Notes: generated from the letters alone by a model not told the origin. 64,000 bases of DNA from Pseudomonas nitroreducens (GCF_024170165.1 NZ_JALJXP010000010.1:1-64000); one strand, 5' to 3'; counted from the stretch's first letter, positions 39,001-49,100 are shown. Program-made: numbers and translations.

Positions 39001-42000
39001 GCACCACCGGCACGCCCTTCAGCGGCAGCGTGACCAGCCTGGCGGCGGTGGATGGCAACGTCAGCGGCATCGACGGCGCCGACACCCTGCGCCTGGCTAC
39101 CGCCATCAAGAACAGCGGCGGTGGCAATGCCTTTGACGTCGCCACCAGCATCACCCTGCCGGCGGGCCTGGCCTTCGTCGGCGGCAGCCTGGCGGGAGCC
39201 AACCTGCAGATCTACCGCGGCGACGGCGCTCTGCTGCAGTCCGGCGTGGACTACACGGTCAGCGGCAACAGCATCACCTTCATCGACCGCAACGGCCAGG
39301 GAGCTCTCCTTGCCGGCCGCGCCGGTGCCCCTGACGGCAACGATGCCGCCGGGCGCAATGTGGTGGTGATCACCTACGACGTCACCGTGAGCAACGCCAT
39401 CCTCGCCTCCAGCACCCTGCAAAGCAGCTCGGCGCTGACCAACTACGCCAGCGTCGAGGGCGGCCAGGATTTCACTCCGGTAGACATCGTCGAGGTCGCC
39501 AACCAGCAGGTGGCCGCGCCGACCATCAGCAAGACCTACAAGGACGGCAGCCTCAGCAGCGACGACTCCAGCGCCACCCACACCAGCGGCAGCAACCTGG
39601 CGATCGGCGAGACGATGACCTACGACATCGTCATCACCCTGCCCGAAGGCTCTACCGCCAACCTGCGCCTGGATGACCTGATCCCGCCGGGCCTGCGCCT
39701 GGACCTCTCGGCCTTCGGCGGTGCGGGCTACCAGATCATCTACAACGCCGTGAACAACGGCAGCGATCCGTTCAGTGGCGCGCTCGCGCAGAATTTCTCC
39801 GGCACCATCACGGTCGCAAGCTTCAGCGCCGACGGCAGCGATGGCGGCGACGTGCGCCTGGTGTTCAGCGCTGCCAACCCGGCGGCGGACAACAACACCG
39901 GCAACAATGCCTTCGTCATCCGCCTGGTGCTGGTGGCCAACAACATCGGCTCCAACCAGCAGGGCGTCACCCTGAACAACGGCGCGCAGCTCACCTACAG
40001 CGACCCCGACGGCGATACGCCCAACGGCACAGTGGCAGTGGATCGCAGCCTCGCCAGCAGCCAGCAGCCCGGCGTGACCATCGTCGAGCCGACCCTGTCG
40101 GTCACCCAGAAGCTCACCACCGACCCGTTGTTCGGCGGCTTCGGCGAGAACGCCCCGATCACCTGGGACATCACCATCAGCAACAGCAGCGGTACCGACG
40201 CCTTCGACCTGAGCTTCCTCGACAATCTGCCCGTGCAGATCAGCGGGATGACCATCACCAACATCAGCGGTGCCGCCGCTGGCAGTTTCGTCATCGTCAA
40301 TGGCGTGCTGCAGACCAGCGGCAAGGTGGACCTGGCCAACGGCGGCAGCATCGTCATCAGTCTTTCCGGGGTGGTCAACGACCAGGTCGGCACGGTGCCG
40401 GTGATGACCAACAAGGCCAGCGTGCAGTGGACCAGCCTGGACGGTATCGACAGCGGCGAGCGCAACGGCACCGATGGCATCCTCGCAAGCGGCGTGCTCA
40501 ACGACTACAGCATCGACAACACCCTGCTGATCCCGGTCTCCAACCAGATCCAGATTTCCCGTGTCGGCGGCATGCAGGACACGCCGCCGCCCACCAACGC
40601 CAGCGGCGTGGTCGACACCTCGGCGCCGGTCGAACAGGTGGCGGTCGGCGAAGTGATCCGCTACCGCGTTGCCGTGCAGATCGCCTCCAGTGCCACTGGC
40701 AACACCAACTACCAGATCGTCATCGACCTCGCTCCGGGTCTGGAATTTCTCGCCGCCGACCTCAACAAGATCCTCATCGCCTTCGTTTCCAGCACCCAGG
40801 GCGGGCTCAACAGCAGCAACCCGCTGCTCGATGCCAACAGCGTGGCCGGCCTCTGGGTACAGGGCAACCAGCTCAGCGACATCGCCCGCCCGATCGACCC
40901 CAACGTGCCCGTCGACCCGTCCAACCCCGGCAGCTGGCCCGGCCCGACGGTGGTGCTGGACCCTTCCCTCTTCAGCATCGCTCCGACCAGCAGCCCGACC
41001 GGTGGCCAGCGGGTCACCATCAACCTCGGCACCCTGACCAATACCGAGCAGTTGCCCGCCGATACCGATATCGAGGGCGTGGTCATCGACTTCAACGTCC
41101 GCGTCCGCAACATCCTCTCCAACCAGGCCGGCAGCCAGCTGGGCATGCAGGTCAGCGAATACGTCGACAACAACAGCAACCCGCGCGGGCAGAGCGGGAC
41201 CGTCTACGAGACCGTGGTCGAACCGGGCTTCAGCGACCCCAGCAAGTCGGTAATCGACCTATCGCTGAATCCCGGTAACAGCACCGACGCCACCCTGGAG
41301 GTGAGCTTCCAGCAGAACGGCAACGTGCCCGCTTATGACGTCCACCTGCAGGACAAGCTGCCCAACGGCAGCAATTACCAGTTCGTCAGCGTGACCATCA
41401 GCGCTGCCAACGGCACCAGCGCCACCTACACCGCGGCCGACTTCGCACCCGGCGGCGCCGCGACCCTGGCCGGCCTGACCCTGAACATCGATGCGAACCC
41501 CGCCAACGGCATCGGCCTGGATATCGCCAGGCTGAACGTCGGCGACAAGGTCAGCTTCCGCTACAGCGTCACCGTGCCCGACAGCCCCATCGCCAACAAC
41601 GCCGCCAGCTCCGCGGTGCTGACCTGGACCAGCCTGCCGCAGAGCTTCACCAGCTGGGGCGGCTCGGCGGTGGGCAGCGCCAGCAGCGCGACCGGCGAGC
41701 GTACCGGGGACGACGGCCCCGGCGCCGACAACAGCGTACTGAACAACTACGTGAAGAGCGTCGGCATCGCCTTCGGCATGGTCCGTGGCACCCTGTGGAA
41801 CGACACGGCGTCGGCCACCGGCAGCGCCACGCCCGATGGCCCCGGCCTTGCCGGGCAGACCGTGACGCTGACCTGGGCCGGCGCCAACGGCATCTTCGGC
41901 GACGCCGATGACGAGGTGTTGGGCAGCACCACCACCGATGCCAACGGCGAGTACGTGTTCGGCATCCTCCCGGCGGGTGCCGGCAACCTCTACCGCATCG

Positions 42001-45000
42001 AAGCGCTGGCCAACATCAGCGACGTCAACGGCACCAGCGGCAATCAGCTACGGGTACGCATCGACAGCGACGGCAGCGCCAACGGCAACGCCCGCGTCGA
42101 ACTGAGCCTGGACGCCAGCAGCAGCTCGCCGCAGGGCGAGGCCGACTTTGGCTACGTGCACATCAACGAAGCGCCGATCAACACCGTTTCCGACCAGAGC
42201 GGCGCGGAAGACACCGTGCTGCACATCGGCGGCCTGGCGGTCAGCGACGTCGACGCCGGCAATGGCCAGCTGACCATCACTCTTTCGGTGCTCCACGGCG
42301 TTCTCTGGATCAGCGCCACAGCACCGGCCGCCGACGCCACGCCACCGACTGGCGCCAGCACCCAGCTGGTGCTGACCGGGACCCTCGCCCAGCTCAACGT
42401 GCTGCTCAGCCAGCTCTATTACAAGGGCAACCAGGACTTCAACACCTTCCGCGATCCCGAAACCCTGACCATGGTCACCAACGACCAGGGCAACTTCGGC
42501 GACTCACCCGGTACCGGCGACGGCATCCCCGGGCAGAACCCCACGGACGCCCTGAGCGATACCGATGAGATGAATATCGTCATCGCTCCGGTCAACGACG
42601 CCCCCATCGCCCACCCGGACATCGGCATCGCCGTCGAGGCCGGCGGCCTTAACAACGCCGACCCCGGGGTGAACCCGACGGGCAACGTGCTGGACAACGA
42701 CAGCGACGTGGACATCGACACCAACAACGATGTGATCCGGGTTGTACGCCTGGAGAACGCCGACGGCGGTTTCGTCCTGGTGCCTGCCGTCGGCGTCGTC
42801 AGTCTGGCCGGCCGCTACGGCACGCTGTACATCACTGCCACCGGTGGTTACCAGTACGAAGTCGACAACAACAACACAGAGGTGCAGGCGTTGCGCAGCG
42901 CCGGCGATGTGCTGCGCGAGTCGTTCGGCTACTTCATCGAGGACATCGCCGGACTGGGCAGCTCGACGTCCCTGACCATCGACATCCACGGTGCCAACGA
43001 TACCCCCGTCGCGCAGAACGACACCGGCGCCGCCATCGAGGCCGGCGGCACCAACAACGGCACTCCCGGCAGCGATGCCACCGGCAACGTCCTGGACAAC
43101 GACAGTGACGTGGACGCAATAGTCTACGGCGAGACCAAGGCCGTCAGCCTGGTGCGCTTCGACGGCACCGGCGGTGGCGCCATCCTGCCGGTCGCCCCCG
43201 GCTCACCGACCACTGTTGCGGGCCTCTACGGAAGCCTGACGATCAACTCCGACGGCACCTATCGCTACGTGGTGGACAACAACAATCCCGTGGTCCAGGC
43301 GCGGTCCCCCAGCGACCCTCTCCTCTCCGAGCAGTTCACCTACCAGGTGACCGACAAGGGCGGCCTGAGCGCCATCGCCACCCTCACCATCACCATCCAG
43401 GGCGCCAACGACGCGCCGGTGGCAGTGGACGACCACGGCAGCGCCACGGCCGGCGCCAGCGACGGCAGCCCGGCACCGGTCAACGCCAGCGGCAACGTGA
43501 TCACCGGTAACGCCGGGGTGGGCACCGACACCGATGTCGACACTGTCGACCGGCCCAACGCTGACAAGCTCAAGGTCGACGGCGTGCGCTCCGGCCTGGA
43601 AAGCGCCGGCGGCACGCTGACCGGCGTCACCAGCGGCATCACCACGAACATCACCGGCACGGTCGCCCGGCTGGCCAACGGCACCCTCATCAGCGGCAAC
43701 TTCGGCCAGCTCAGCCTGGGCGACGACGGCACCTACACCTTCGTCGTCAACAGCGCCGATCCGGCCATCCAGGCACTCACGGCAAACCAGAGCCTGGACG
43801 TGATCTTCACCTACCGCATCCACGACACCGGCGGGCTGACCGACCAGGCGCAGCTGGTGATCACCGTGACCGGGGTCAACGACCCGCCGGTGGTCAACCC
43901 GGTCAGCGTCGATGCCATCGAGGCCGGCGGTCTGCTCAACAATGTGCCGGGGCTGGACCCCAGCGGCAGCATCCGCTCCTCCTACAGCGACCCGGACGGC
44001 GACCCGGTGACCATCTCCGGCTACGTCAACTTCAACGGCACCGCCGGTACCCTCGGCCAGAGCCTGGCCGGTCGCTACGGCAGCCTGGTACTCGACGCCC
44101 AGGGCAACTACCGCTACGTGGTGGACAACAACAATGCGCTGGTACAGGCGTTGCGCACCAACCAGCAGACCCTCAGCGACGTATTCCAGTACACCGTCAC
44201 CGATGGCAACGGCAAGTTCGTCACTGCCTCTTTCAGCGTGGTCATCCATGGCCGTAACGACACCCCGATCGCCGTCGACGACACCGGCGACGCCATCGAG
44301 GCGGGCGGCACCAACAACGCCACGCCGGGTGCGCCGGCCACCGGCAACGTGATGACCAACGACGTCGACGTCGACGGCAACATCTACGGTGAGTCCCGCA
44401 CCCTGGACGCCCTGCGCACCGGGACGAGGAGCGACAACGGGGTGTTCCTCAGCCTGGTCAACGGTACCCGTACCCTGGCCGGCAGCTATGGCAGCCTGAC
44501 CCTCAACGCCGACGGCACCTACACCTACGTGGTCAACGACAGCCTGGCCGCCGTGCAGGCGCTCAAGACCGGTGACAGCCTGACGGAAGTCTTCACCTAC
44601 CGCATGCACGACACCGATGGCGCCAACTCCATCGCCCAGCTGACCATCACCATCGCGGGCCGTTACGACGCCCCGGTGGCCAATGACGACATCAACTACG
44701 CGGTGGCCAACCTCGACGGAAGCGGCGGGCGCAATCCCACCGGCAACGTCATTACCGGCATCGGCCTGCTTGGCGGCGTATTCGGCGCCGACACCGATGT
44801 CGATGCCGGCGACCACATGCGTGTCACCACCATCGCGGTCGGCCCGGAAGGTGCGCAGGTAAGCACCGTGACGGTGACACCCGGCAGCCCGCAGACCATC
44901 GCCGGCGCGTTCGGCACCCTGGTGATCAATGCCGACGGCAGCTACCAGTACTTCGTCGACAATACCAACGCAGACATCATCGCCCTCGGCCCGCTGGCGT

Positions 45001-46721
45001 TCGCCCTGGAATCCTTCACCTACCAGGTCACCGACGATGGCGGCCTGCACGACCAGGCCACGCTGATCATCCTGGTCCGCGGCCAGAACCAGCCACCGGA
45101 CACCGCGCCGGACTTCGGCACGGCGGTCGAAGACGGCGGCCTGCACAACAACGTGCCGGGCAGCAATCCATCCGGCAACGTGCTGGCCAACGACACCGAC
45201 CCGGACACCATCACCACCATCCCGCAGGACGTGATGCACGTGGCCTCCTACTGGGCCGGCGACGGCCCGCCGCCGGCCAATGCCGCGGCCCCCGGTCAGA
45301 GCCTGCGTGGCCAGTACGGAACCCTGACGATCAACGACGACGGCAGCTGGAGCTACGAACTGGACAACTCCCTGGCGGAAGTGGAAGCCCTGCGCGCCAG
45401 CGGCCAGACCCTGCAGGACAAGTTCACCTACCTGGGCGCGGACATCTGGGGCGGCGCCACTCCCGGCCTGCTGACCATCACCATCGACGGGCGCAACGAC
45501 ACGCCGATCGCCAGCGACGACAACGCGCTGGCCGTGGAAGCCGGCGGCGTCAACAACGGCACACCCGGCGTCGACCCGCGCGGCAACGTGCTGGACAACG
45601 ACACCGATGTCGACGGCGTGCAGTACGGCGAAACCAAGACAGTCGTCTACTTCACCAACCAGAACGGTGCCACGACCAACGCCGGCAACGTGCTGCAGGG
45701 CCTCTACGGCAAACTGACGATCAACGCCGACGGTAGCTACGAGTACCGCGTCGACAACGACAACCCCACCGTGCAGGCCATGCGCAGCGCCAACGAAAAG
45801 CTGCAGGAAGTCTTCACCTACCGCATGCGCGACACCGCCGGCGCCTCCTCGGACGCACGCCTGACCGTGGTCATCGACGGCGCCAACGACAACCCGGTGG
45901 CCCGCGACGACAGCAACAGCGCCACCGACCAGACGCCGGCCCCGCAGGCCAGCGGCAACGTCCTGCCCAACGACAGCGACGTGGATGGCGGCGACTCGCT
46001 GAGCGTCACCGGCATCCGCACCGGGCAGGAAACCGACAGCGGCACCCGCGGAGTGGTAGGTCAGCCGATTGCCGGGCGCTACGGCACGCTCGTCCTCAAC
46101 GCCGACGGCAGCTACACCTACAGCATCGACCTGAGCAATCGCGAAGTACTCGCCGCGGCAGGCCTGGGGCAGGTCCTCAAGGACTATTTCACTTACACCA
46201 TCAGCGACCTGGCCGGCGCCACCGACGATGCCGTGCTGACCATCACTCTGGACATTGCCACGCCGTACATCCCGCCGGGCCCGCACTTCGACCGCTTCGG
46301 CGACGACGGCCGGCCGTATCAGCGGATCCCCGACGTGAGCCCGGCGATCTTCGTGCAGCCGGTGGTGGAGCGCATCGACGAGCGCCTGTCGCTTTCCAAC
46401 TGGGGTGCCGACGGCAGCAACATCCGCTTCTTCGCCACCGCGGAAACCGACAGTCCCTCCCTGGGGGCCCAGCTGGGTGAAGTCAGGGGCCAGTTCGTCG
46501 CCCGCGCCGTGGCCGAGAGTCGCCGCGCCGCGGCCCTGGACCAGGCCTGGGTAGAAGGTCGACACGGCGTCATCAGCCTCACCGCCGACGGCCTGCTGCC
46601 TGACCCGTCGGTGTGGGCGCCGTTCCCCGCCGACATGCTCGGCAAGACCGAAAAAGCACAGACCGCGCCGGGCTTCCGCGCCCAGTTGCGGGATGCCGCC
46701 CAGCGCCGGAGCGGCCAATGA
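36072..46721 (+). CDS. Giant DUF4347/VCBS-repeat surface or secreted protein
   Basis: A 3549-residue protein. Residues 19-27 (LEQRILFDG) resemble the LEPRxLL motif seen at the N-terminus of very large exported proteins; there is no Sec signal peptide. Residues about 73-220 form a DUF4347 domain with SHG (His126) and YGCD (Cys169). Residues 230-1890 are mostly beta-rich DUF11/adhesin-like repeats. About 1900-2030 is an SdrD B-like (Cna-B) domain, VRGTLWND to DFGYV. From 2175 to about 3400 there are nine VCBS repeats of about 130 residues (NDTPVA start, DGTY-YVDNNN centre, FTY-LTIT end). The 150-residue tail has no RTX nonapeptides or classical type I signal. It heads a five-gene operon with TolC-, HlyD- and M50-like proteins, which probably export it. 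A role in adhesion or biofilm is inferred from the repeats. Confidence 0.9.
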   Translation: MQAKYRSKLFQPVAHALALEQRILFDGAAAAAVDQQHHDSTAAEAKDTAKPATAVEARAQAAAPAQAAPRNLVVIDARLENRDQLAANLPVGTTALVVDAGQDAIAAISNALTQLGKVDSIQIFSHGATGQFTLGNQTFTSQSVDQLGERLSAWRGELNAGADIQLYGCDTGSGAAGQALVNELARWTGADVGASSNATGSTSAGGDWNLEVRAGDVDKSIALSADTLVSFQGLLADASPTVALGSGGSTVRLGDTFTFDVIFSNPSTQVGYAPYIDLFMPATGRDGNDGATFVSATYLGQAVNQYVLTFDVNGNATHPLAKDANGNALVINAASVGMKPGDQMVVLQLPYASVTSGQPAIDIQITAQLSNLADTSYSDGAPNLTINARGGFEYGNDSLNNPAQDPTLVEAALHSFVVTPTLLSVTQTVNMPEGETVTGPNFTRTETVTVTPATGQTLNNVTVTQTVPDQVHVSSITPGAGGTLASITLHDGTVLTNPTLIAAALNNPNAFVASYTIHYDTLTGPSTTQVGFYVPEIDAAGRPVLDPATGNPRTITFGTATVSGDWNPLDPRDRPTDPDGYPFTVTGDGAGITFVAKSITLLKTVNLQTDVGTPGITPGDTLRYTMEVDISDFYAFGKNILGQGTFTVTDQLSDGQTFSAANAPSIVIQQHGASQVIPVIYTATVNADGSTTLVFDIGASIAAAVQGPGLYALFGDLWDDDVQEGATRMSIVYDATIDTTYTSDHPPHDQLNEGDSVSNNAVVDATVLRDAVNIGGEQTDGSGTTSTIDTSNIDITLTQVNGGNPPANGELRPGDVVTFTITYDLLVADYENFKLTAYLPLPLLNATGINWSIGNGVGQWSFGPGNSILDVPDSVTTGAGNSIIFDFGNYVSGGLNGGTVQVRFTMVVGDQPYADQRELDVLAQSSQTTTIDKTPLISSDVAVIESVAEPVLDIKHGVVSTTNGTVTGTTGTWAQPGTTGTPFSGSVTSLAAVDGNVSGIDGADTLRLATAIKNSGGGNAFDVATSITLPAGLAFVGGSLAGANLQIYRGDGALLQSGVDYTVSGNSITFIDRNGQGALLAGRAGAPDGNDAAGRNVVVITYDVTVSNAILASSTLQSSSALTNYASVEGGQDFTPVDIVEVANQQVAAPTISKTYKDGSLSSDDSSATHTSGSNLAIGETMTYDIVITLPEGSTANLRLDDLIPPGLRLDLSAFGGAGYQIIYNAVNNGSDPFSGALAQNFSGTITVASFSADGSDGGDVRLVFSAANPAADNNTGNNAFVIRLVLVANNIGSNQQGVTLNNGAQLTYSDPDGDTPNGTVAVDRSLASSQQPGVTIVEPTLSVTQKLTTDPLFGGFGENAPITWDITISNSSGTDAFDLSFLDNLPVQISGMTITNISGAAAGSFVIVNGVLQTSGKVDLANGGSIVISLSGVVNDQVGTVPVMTNKASVQWTSLDGIDSGERNGTDGILASGVLNDYSIDNTLLIPVSNQIQISRVGGMQDTPPPTNASGVVDTSAPVEQVAVGEVIRYRVAVQIASSATGNTNYQIVIDLAPGLEFLAADLNKILIAFVSSTQGGLNSSNPLLDANSVAGLWVQGNQLSDIARPIDPNVPVDPSNPGSWPGPTVVLDPSLFSIAPTSSPTGGQRVTINLGTLTNTEQLPADTDIEGVVIDFNVRVRNILSNQAGSQLGMQVSEYVDNNSNPRGQSGTVYETVVEPGFSDPSKSVIDLSLNPGNSTDATLEVSFQQNGNVPAYDVHLQDKLPNGSNYQFVSVTISAANGTSATYTAADFAPGGAATLAGLTLNIDANPANGIGLDIARLNVGDKVSFRYSVTVPDSPIANNAASSAVLTWTSLPQSFTSWGGSAVGSASSATGERTGDDGPGADNSVLNNYVKSVGIAFGMVRGTLWNDTASATGSATPDGPGLAGQTVTLTWAGANGIFGDADDEVLGSTTTDANGEYVFGILPAGAGNLYRIEALANISDVNGTSGNQLRVRIDSDGSANGNARVELSLDASSSSPQGEADFGYVHINEAPINTVSDQSGAEDTVLHIGGLAVSDVDAGNGQLTITLSVLHGVLWISATAPAADATPPTGASTQLVLTGTLAQLNVLLSQLYYKGNQDFNTFRDPETLTMVTNDQGNFGDSPGTGDGIPGQNPTDALSDTDEMNIVIAPVNDAPIAHPDIGIAVEAGGLNNADPGVNPTGNVLDNDSDVDIDTNNDVIRVVRLENADGGFVLVPAVGVVSLAGRYGTLYITATGGYQYEVDNNNTEVQALRSAGDVLRESFGYFIEDIAGLGSSTSLTIDIHGANDTPVAQNDTGAAIEAGGTNNGTPGSDATGNVLDNDSDVDAIVYGETKAVSLVRFDGTGGGAILPVAPGSPTTVAGLYGSLTINSDGTYRYVVDNNNPVVQARSPSDPLLSEQFTYQVTDKGGLSAIATLTITIQGANDAPVAVDDHGSATAGASDGSPAPVNASGNVITGNAGVGTDTDVDTVDRPNADKLKVDGVRSGLESAGGTLTGVTSGITTNITGTVARLANGTLISGNFGQLSLGDDGTYTFVVNSADPAIQALTANQSLDVIFTYRIHDTGGLTDQAQLVITVTGVNDPPVVNPVSVDAIEAGGLLNNVPGLDPSGSIRSSYSDPDGDPVTISGYVNFNGTAGTLGQSLAGRYGSLVLDAQGNYRYVVDNNNALVQALRTNQQTLSDVFQYTVTDGNGKFVTASFSVVIHGRNDTPIAVDDTGDAIEAGGTNNATPGAPATGNVMTNDVDVDGNIYGESRTLDALRTGTRSDNGVFLSLVNGTRTLAGSYGSLTLNADGTYTYVVNDSLAAVQALKTGDSLTEVFTYRMHDTDGANSIAQLTITIAGRYDAPVANDDINYAVANLDGSGGRNPTGNVITGIGLLGGVFGADTDVDAGDHMRVTTIAVGPEGAQVSTVTVTPGSPQTIAGAFGTLVINADGSYQYFVDNTNADIIALGPLAFALESFTYQVTDDGGLHDQATLIILVRGQNQPPDTAPDFGTAVEDGGLHNNVPGSNPSGNVLANDTDPDTITTIPQDVMHVASYWAGDGPPPANAAAPGQSLRGQYGTLTINDDGSWSYELDNSLAEVEALRASGQTLQDKFTYLGADIWGGATPGLLTITIDGRNDTPIASDDNALAVEAGGVNNGTPGVDPRGNVLDNDTDVDGVQYGETKTVVYFTNQNGATTNAGNVLQGLYGKLTINADGSYEYRVDNDNPTVQAMRSANEKLQEVFTYRMRDTAGASSDARLTVVIDGANDNPVARDDSNSATDQTPAPQASGNVLPNDSDVDGGDSLSVTGIRTGQETDSGTRGVVGQPIAGRYGTLVLNADGSYTYSIDLSNREVLAAAGLGQVLKDYFTYTISDLAGATDDAVLTITLDIATPYIPPGPHFDRFGDDGRPYQRIPDVSPAIFVQPVVERIDERLSLSNWGADGSNIRFFATAETDSPSLGAQLGEVRGQFVARAVAESRRAAALDQAWVEGRHGVISLTADGLLPDPSVWAPFPADMLGKTEKAQTAPGFRAQLRDAAQRRSGQ
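42594..46260 (+). repeat. Nine tandem VCBS repeats within the giant protein
   Basis: Nine units begin near ND(A/T)P(I/V)A and include EAGG(T/L)NN, GNVLDNDSDVD, (A/G)G.YG.L.I..DG.Y.Y and VDNNN blocks. They diverge in length (roughly 125 to 155 residues); the third, fourth and sixth are the most altered. VCBS repeats are Ca-binding beta sandwiches common in bacterial adhesins. The divergence argues against recent tandem expansion. Confidence 0.8.
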
Positions 46722-46759
46722 GGAACCTGCGACTTTCTAGGATCGATCAAGGACAGACT

Positions 46760-48337
46760 ATGCCTGCCTACGCCCTGAAATGCCTGAGCGCCACCATCAC
46801 CGTCAGCATTCTCCTCAGCGCCTGTTCGGCGTTCGAGCCCAAGCCCTACACTGAGGAGGAAATGCGCCAGCGGGTGATCGACGACCAGGCGCGGATGTAC
46901 AAGGAGCAGGAGCCGGTCAACGGGCCGATCACCTTCTACGAGGCCTCGGCGCGCGCGCTGAAGTACAACCTCGACTACCGCCTGAAGCTGCTGGAAAGCG
47001 CGCTGGCCTCCGACCTGCGCGATGTCACCAGCCACGAGATGCTGCCGCGGGTGGTCGCCTCCGCCGGCTACGCCGGGCGCAACAACGACTCCGGCGGCAC
47101 CTCCATCGGCATCGAGGACCGCCAGGTCAGCCTGCGTCCGTCCACCTCGGAAGAGCGCTATCGCCAGCTCTACAGCCTCGGGTTGTCCTGGAGCCTGCTG
47201 GACTTCGGCGTGGCCTACTTCCGCACCCAGCAGAAGAACGACCAGATGCTGATGGCCGAAGAGCGCCGCGAGAAGGTCGCGCAGAACGTCCTGCAGGACG
47301 TGCGCAACGCCTACTGGCGCGCCCTGGGCGCCCAGCGCCTGCTGCCGGAAGTGGACGGCCTGCTGATGCGCACCCACCGCGCCCTGACCTCCGCCCGCGA
47401 GGCCGAAGGCAAGGGCCTGCTGCCGCGCCAGGACATCCTCGCCTACCAGCGCGCCCTGCTCGACTCGGTGTACATGCTCACCGTGCGCCGCCAGGACCTC
47501 GAGTTCGCCCGCGCCGAACTGGCCGCGCTGATGTCGTTGCCGCCGAACACCAAAATGGTCCTGGCCGACATCGGCGAGCAGCCGCTGCCGCTGGTGACCA
47601 ACAACGTCGAGCAGCTCGAGCGCCTGTCCCTGGAGCGCCGCCCGGAAATCATGGAGGAGTGGTACCGCAAACGCGTCGACATGAACGACCTGAAGATCGC
47701 CAAGGCCCAGCTGTGGCCCAACGTGAGCTTCAACTACGGCTACGAGTACGACTCCAACAAGTACCTGTACAACAACGACTGGAACCAGACCGGCATCAAC
47801 GTTTCGATGAACCTGTTGCGCCTGGCCCAGTACCCGGACATCAAGGCCGCCGAAGCCAGCCAGGAAAAGACCGACGACATGCGCCGTACCGCGCTGTCCA
47901 TGGCGATCCTCACCCAGGTCCGCGTCGGCCTGCTGCGCTACCAGCTGGCCAGGCAGGAAGTGGAGTTCGCCGACGAGAGCCTGCGCGTCGACCAGAGCCT
48001 GCTCAGCTACGCCCAGTCCGCCCGTGGCGCCGCCCTGGGCAGCGAGCTGGAGCTGATCCGCGCCGAGGGCCGCTTCCTGCTCTCGCGCTACCAGCGCGAG
48101 GCCGCCTACTCCGACGCCCAGGCCGCCTGGGGCCGGCTGTACAACTCGGTGGGCTTCGAGGTGATGCCCAAGGAGATCGAGAACCACGACGTGAAGACCC
48201 TGGCGCGGGAAATCCAGCGCACCCTGGAGCAGCAGACCAGCACCAACCTGCTGGCCAGCAGCGGCACCACGACCGTACAACCGACCGCAGGGCAAGCCTC
48301 CGCAGGGCAGAAGGAAACCGCCAATGCCGCGCAGTAA
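46760..48337 (+). CDS. TolC-family outer-membrane lipoprotein
   Basis: A 525-residue outer-membrane efflux protein. The lipobox LSAC gives a lipidated Cys22 after a 21-residue signal peptide. The remainder is mostly long amphipathic helices in two internally similar halves (SARALKYNLDYRLKLLESAL; LERRPEIMEEWYRKRVDMND), the pattern of TolC/NodT trimers that form the periplasm-spanning outer-membrane duct. I chose ATG 46760, preceded by AAGGA, because it yields a standard lipoprotein signal. An alternative ATG at 46718 overlaps the adhesin stop (ATGA) but adds a charged 14-residue lead. The gene follows the giant protein and overlaps the next adaptor gene, so it is the likely exit pore of this system. 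Confidence 0.88.
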   Translation: MPAYALKCLSATITVSILLSACSAFEPKPYTEEEMRQRVIDDQARMYKEQEPVNGPITFYEASARALKYNLDYRLKLLESALASDLRDVTSHEMLPRVVASAGYAGRNNDSGGTSIGIEDRQVSLRPSTSEERYRQLYSLGLSWSLLDFGVAYFRTQQKNDQMLMAEERREKVAQNVLQDVRNAYWRALGAQRLLPEVDGLLMRTHRALTSAREAEGKGLLPRQDILAYQRALLDSVYMLTVRRQDLEFARAELAALMSLPPNTKMVLADIGEQPLPLVTNNVEQLERLSLERRPEIMEEWYRKRVDMNDLKIAKAQLWPNVSFNYGYEYDSNKYLYNNDWNQTGINVSMNLLRLAQYPDIKAAEASQEKTDDMRRTALSMAILTQVRVGLLRYQLARQEVEFADESLRVDQSLLSYAQSARGAALGSELELIRAEGRFLLSRYQREAAYSDAQAAWGRLYNSVGFEVMPKEIENHDVKTLAREIQRTLEQQTSTNLLASSGTTTVQPTAGQASAGQKETANAAQ

Positions 48338-49100
48338 GCCGTACCTGCTCCTCCCGCTGTGCCTGATGCTGCTCCAGCCGGCGCAGGCCGATGATGCCAC
48401 CAGCGGCCTGCCACCACTGCCCGACAACCAGGACCCCGGCGCCATCCGCGTGCTGCTGGTGTCCAACCTGGAAACCACCCTCTCCGCGCAGATGAACGGC
48501 ACCCTCGGTGCGCTCAAGGCGAGCCTGGGCGACAAGGTCGCCAAGGATGCCGAACTCGCCCAGCTCAACTGCGTGGAGGTGAATGCCCGCGCCAAGGTCG
48601 CCGCCGCCGAACTGAACATGGCCCGCTCCAATCTTGCCGCCAAGCAGAACCTGCGCAAGCTCGACGCGGTGGGCGACCTGGAAGTCGCCATGGCCAACAC
48701 CGAAGTGCAGAAGGCCGATGGCGCCCTCACCCTGGCCCGCGCCCAGGCTGGCTACTGCCTGGTCGATGCGCCCTTCTCCGGGCGCATCGCCAAGGTCTAC
48801 GTCAAGCCGTACCAGACGGTGACGGCCGGTACCCCGCTGTTCGACCTGGTCAGCGACGGCGCGCTGAAGGTCCGTCTCAACGTGCCCTCCTCCATGCTGC
48901 CCAGCCTGCGCCCGGACATGCCGCTGGAAGTGGACATCCACGAAACCGGCAAGCACTACCCGGCCAAGGTCAGCGTGATCAACGCGCGGGTCGATGCCGT
49001 GGCGCAGACCGTGGAACTGGAGGCGAAGCTGGACGCCAGCTACCCCGAACTGATCGCCGGCATGAGCGGGGTCGCGCGCTTCCCCGAAAGCCATGAGTGA
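48324..49100 (+). CDS. Small periplasmic adaptor (HlyD/RND-adaptor-like)
   Basis: A 258-residue adaptor. The N-terminal 22 residues are a Sec signal peptide ending QPAQA. The body has the half-lipoyl, hairpin and beta-barrel pattern of membrane-fusion proteins (LSAQMNGTLGALKASLGDKV, VDAPFSGRIAKVYVKPYQTV, FDLVSDGALKVRLNVPSSM). It overlaps the TolC-like gene by 14 bases and the next gene by 8, so the proteins are surely co-translated. It lacks a membrane anchor apart from the signal. It probably bridges the outer-membrane duct and the two membrane-bound HlyD proteins. Confidence 0.85.
   Translation: MPRSKPYLLLPLCLMLLQPAQADDATSGLPPLPDNQDPGAIRVLLVSNLETTLSAQMNGTLGALKASLGDKVAKDAELAQLNCVEVNARAKVAAAELNMARSNLAAKQNLRKLDAVGDLEVAMANTEVQKADGALTLARAQAGYCLVDAPFSGRIAKVYVKPYQTVTAGTPLFDLVSDGALKVRLNVPSSMLPSLRPDMPLEVDIHETGKHYPAKVSVINARVDAVAQTVELEAKLDASYPELIAGMSGVARFPESHE

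Noticed and set aside
42594-46260. Tandem DNA repeat or CRISPR-like array
   Set aside because: The periodicity of about 400 bases is that of diverged VCBS protein repeats in an intact reading frame; there are no short identical repeats with unique spacers.
36072-46721. Classical RTX type I secretion substrate
   Set aside because: No GGxGxDxUx nonapeptides or typical C-terminal type I signal were seen, and no ABC transporter gene is in the operon.
46718-46759. Start of the TolC-like gene at the ATG overlapping the adhesin stop
   Set aside because: The overlap is attractive, but this start puts 14 charged or polar residues before a normal lipoprotein signal, and ATG 46760 has its own good ribosome site.
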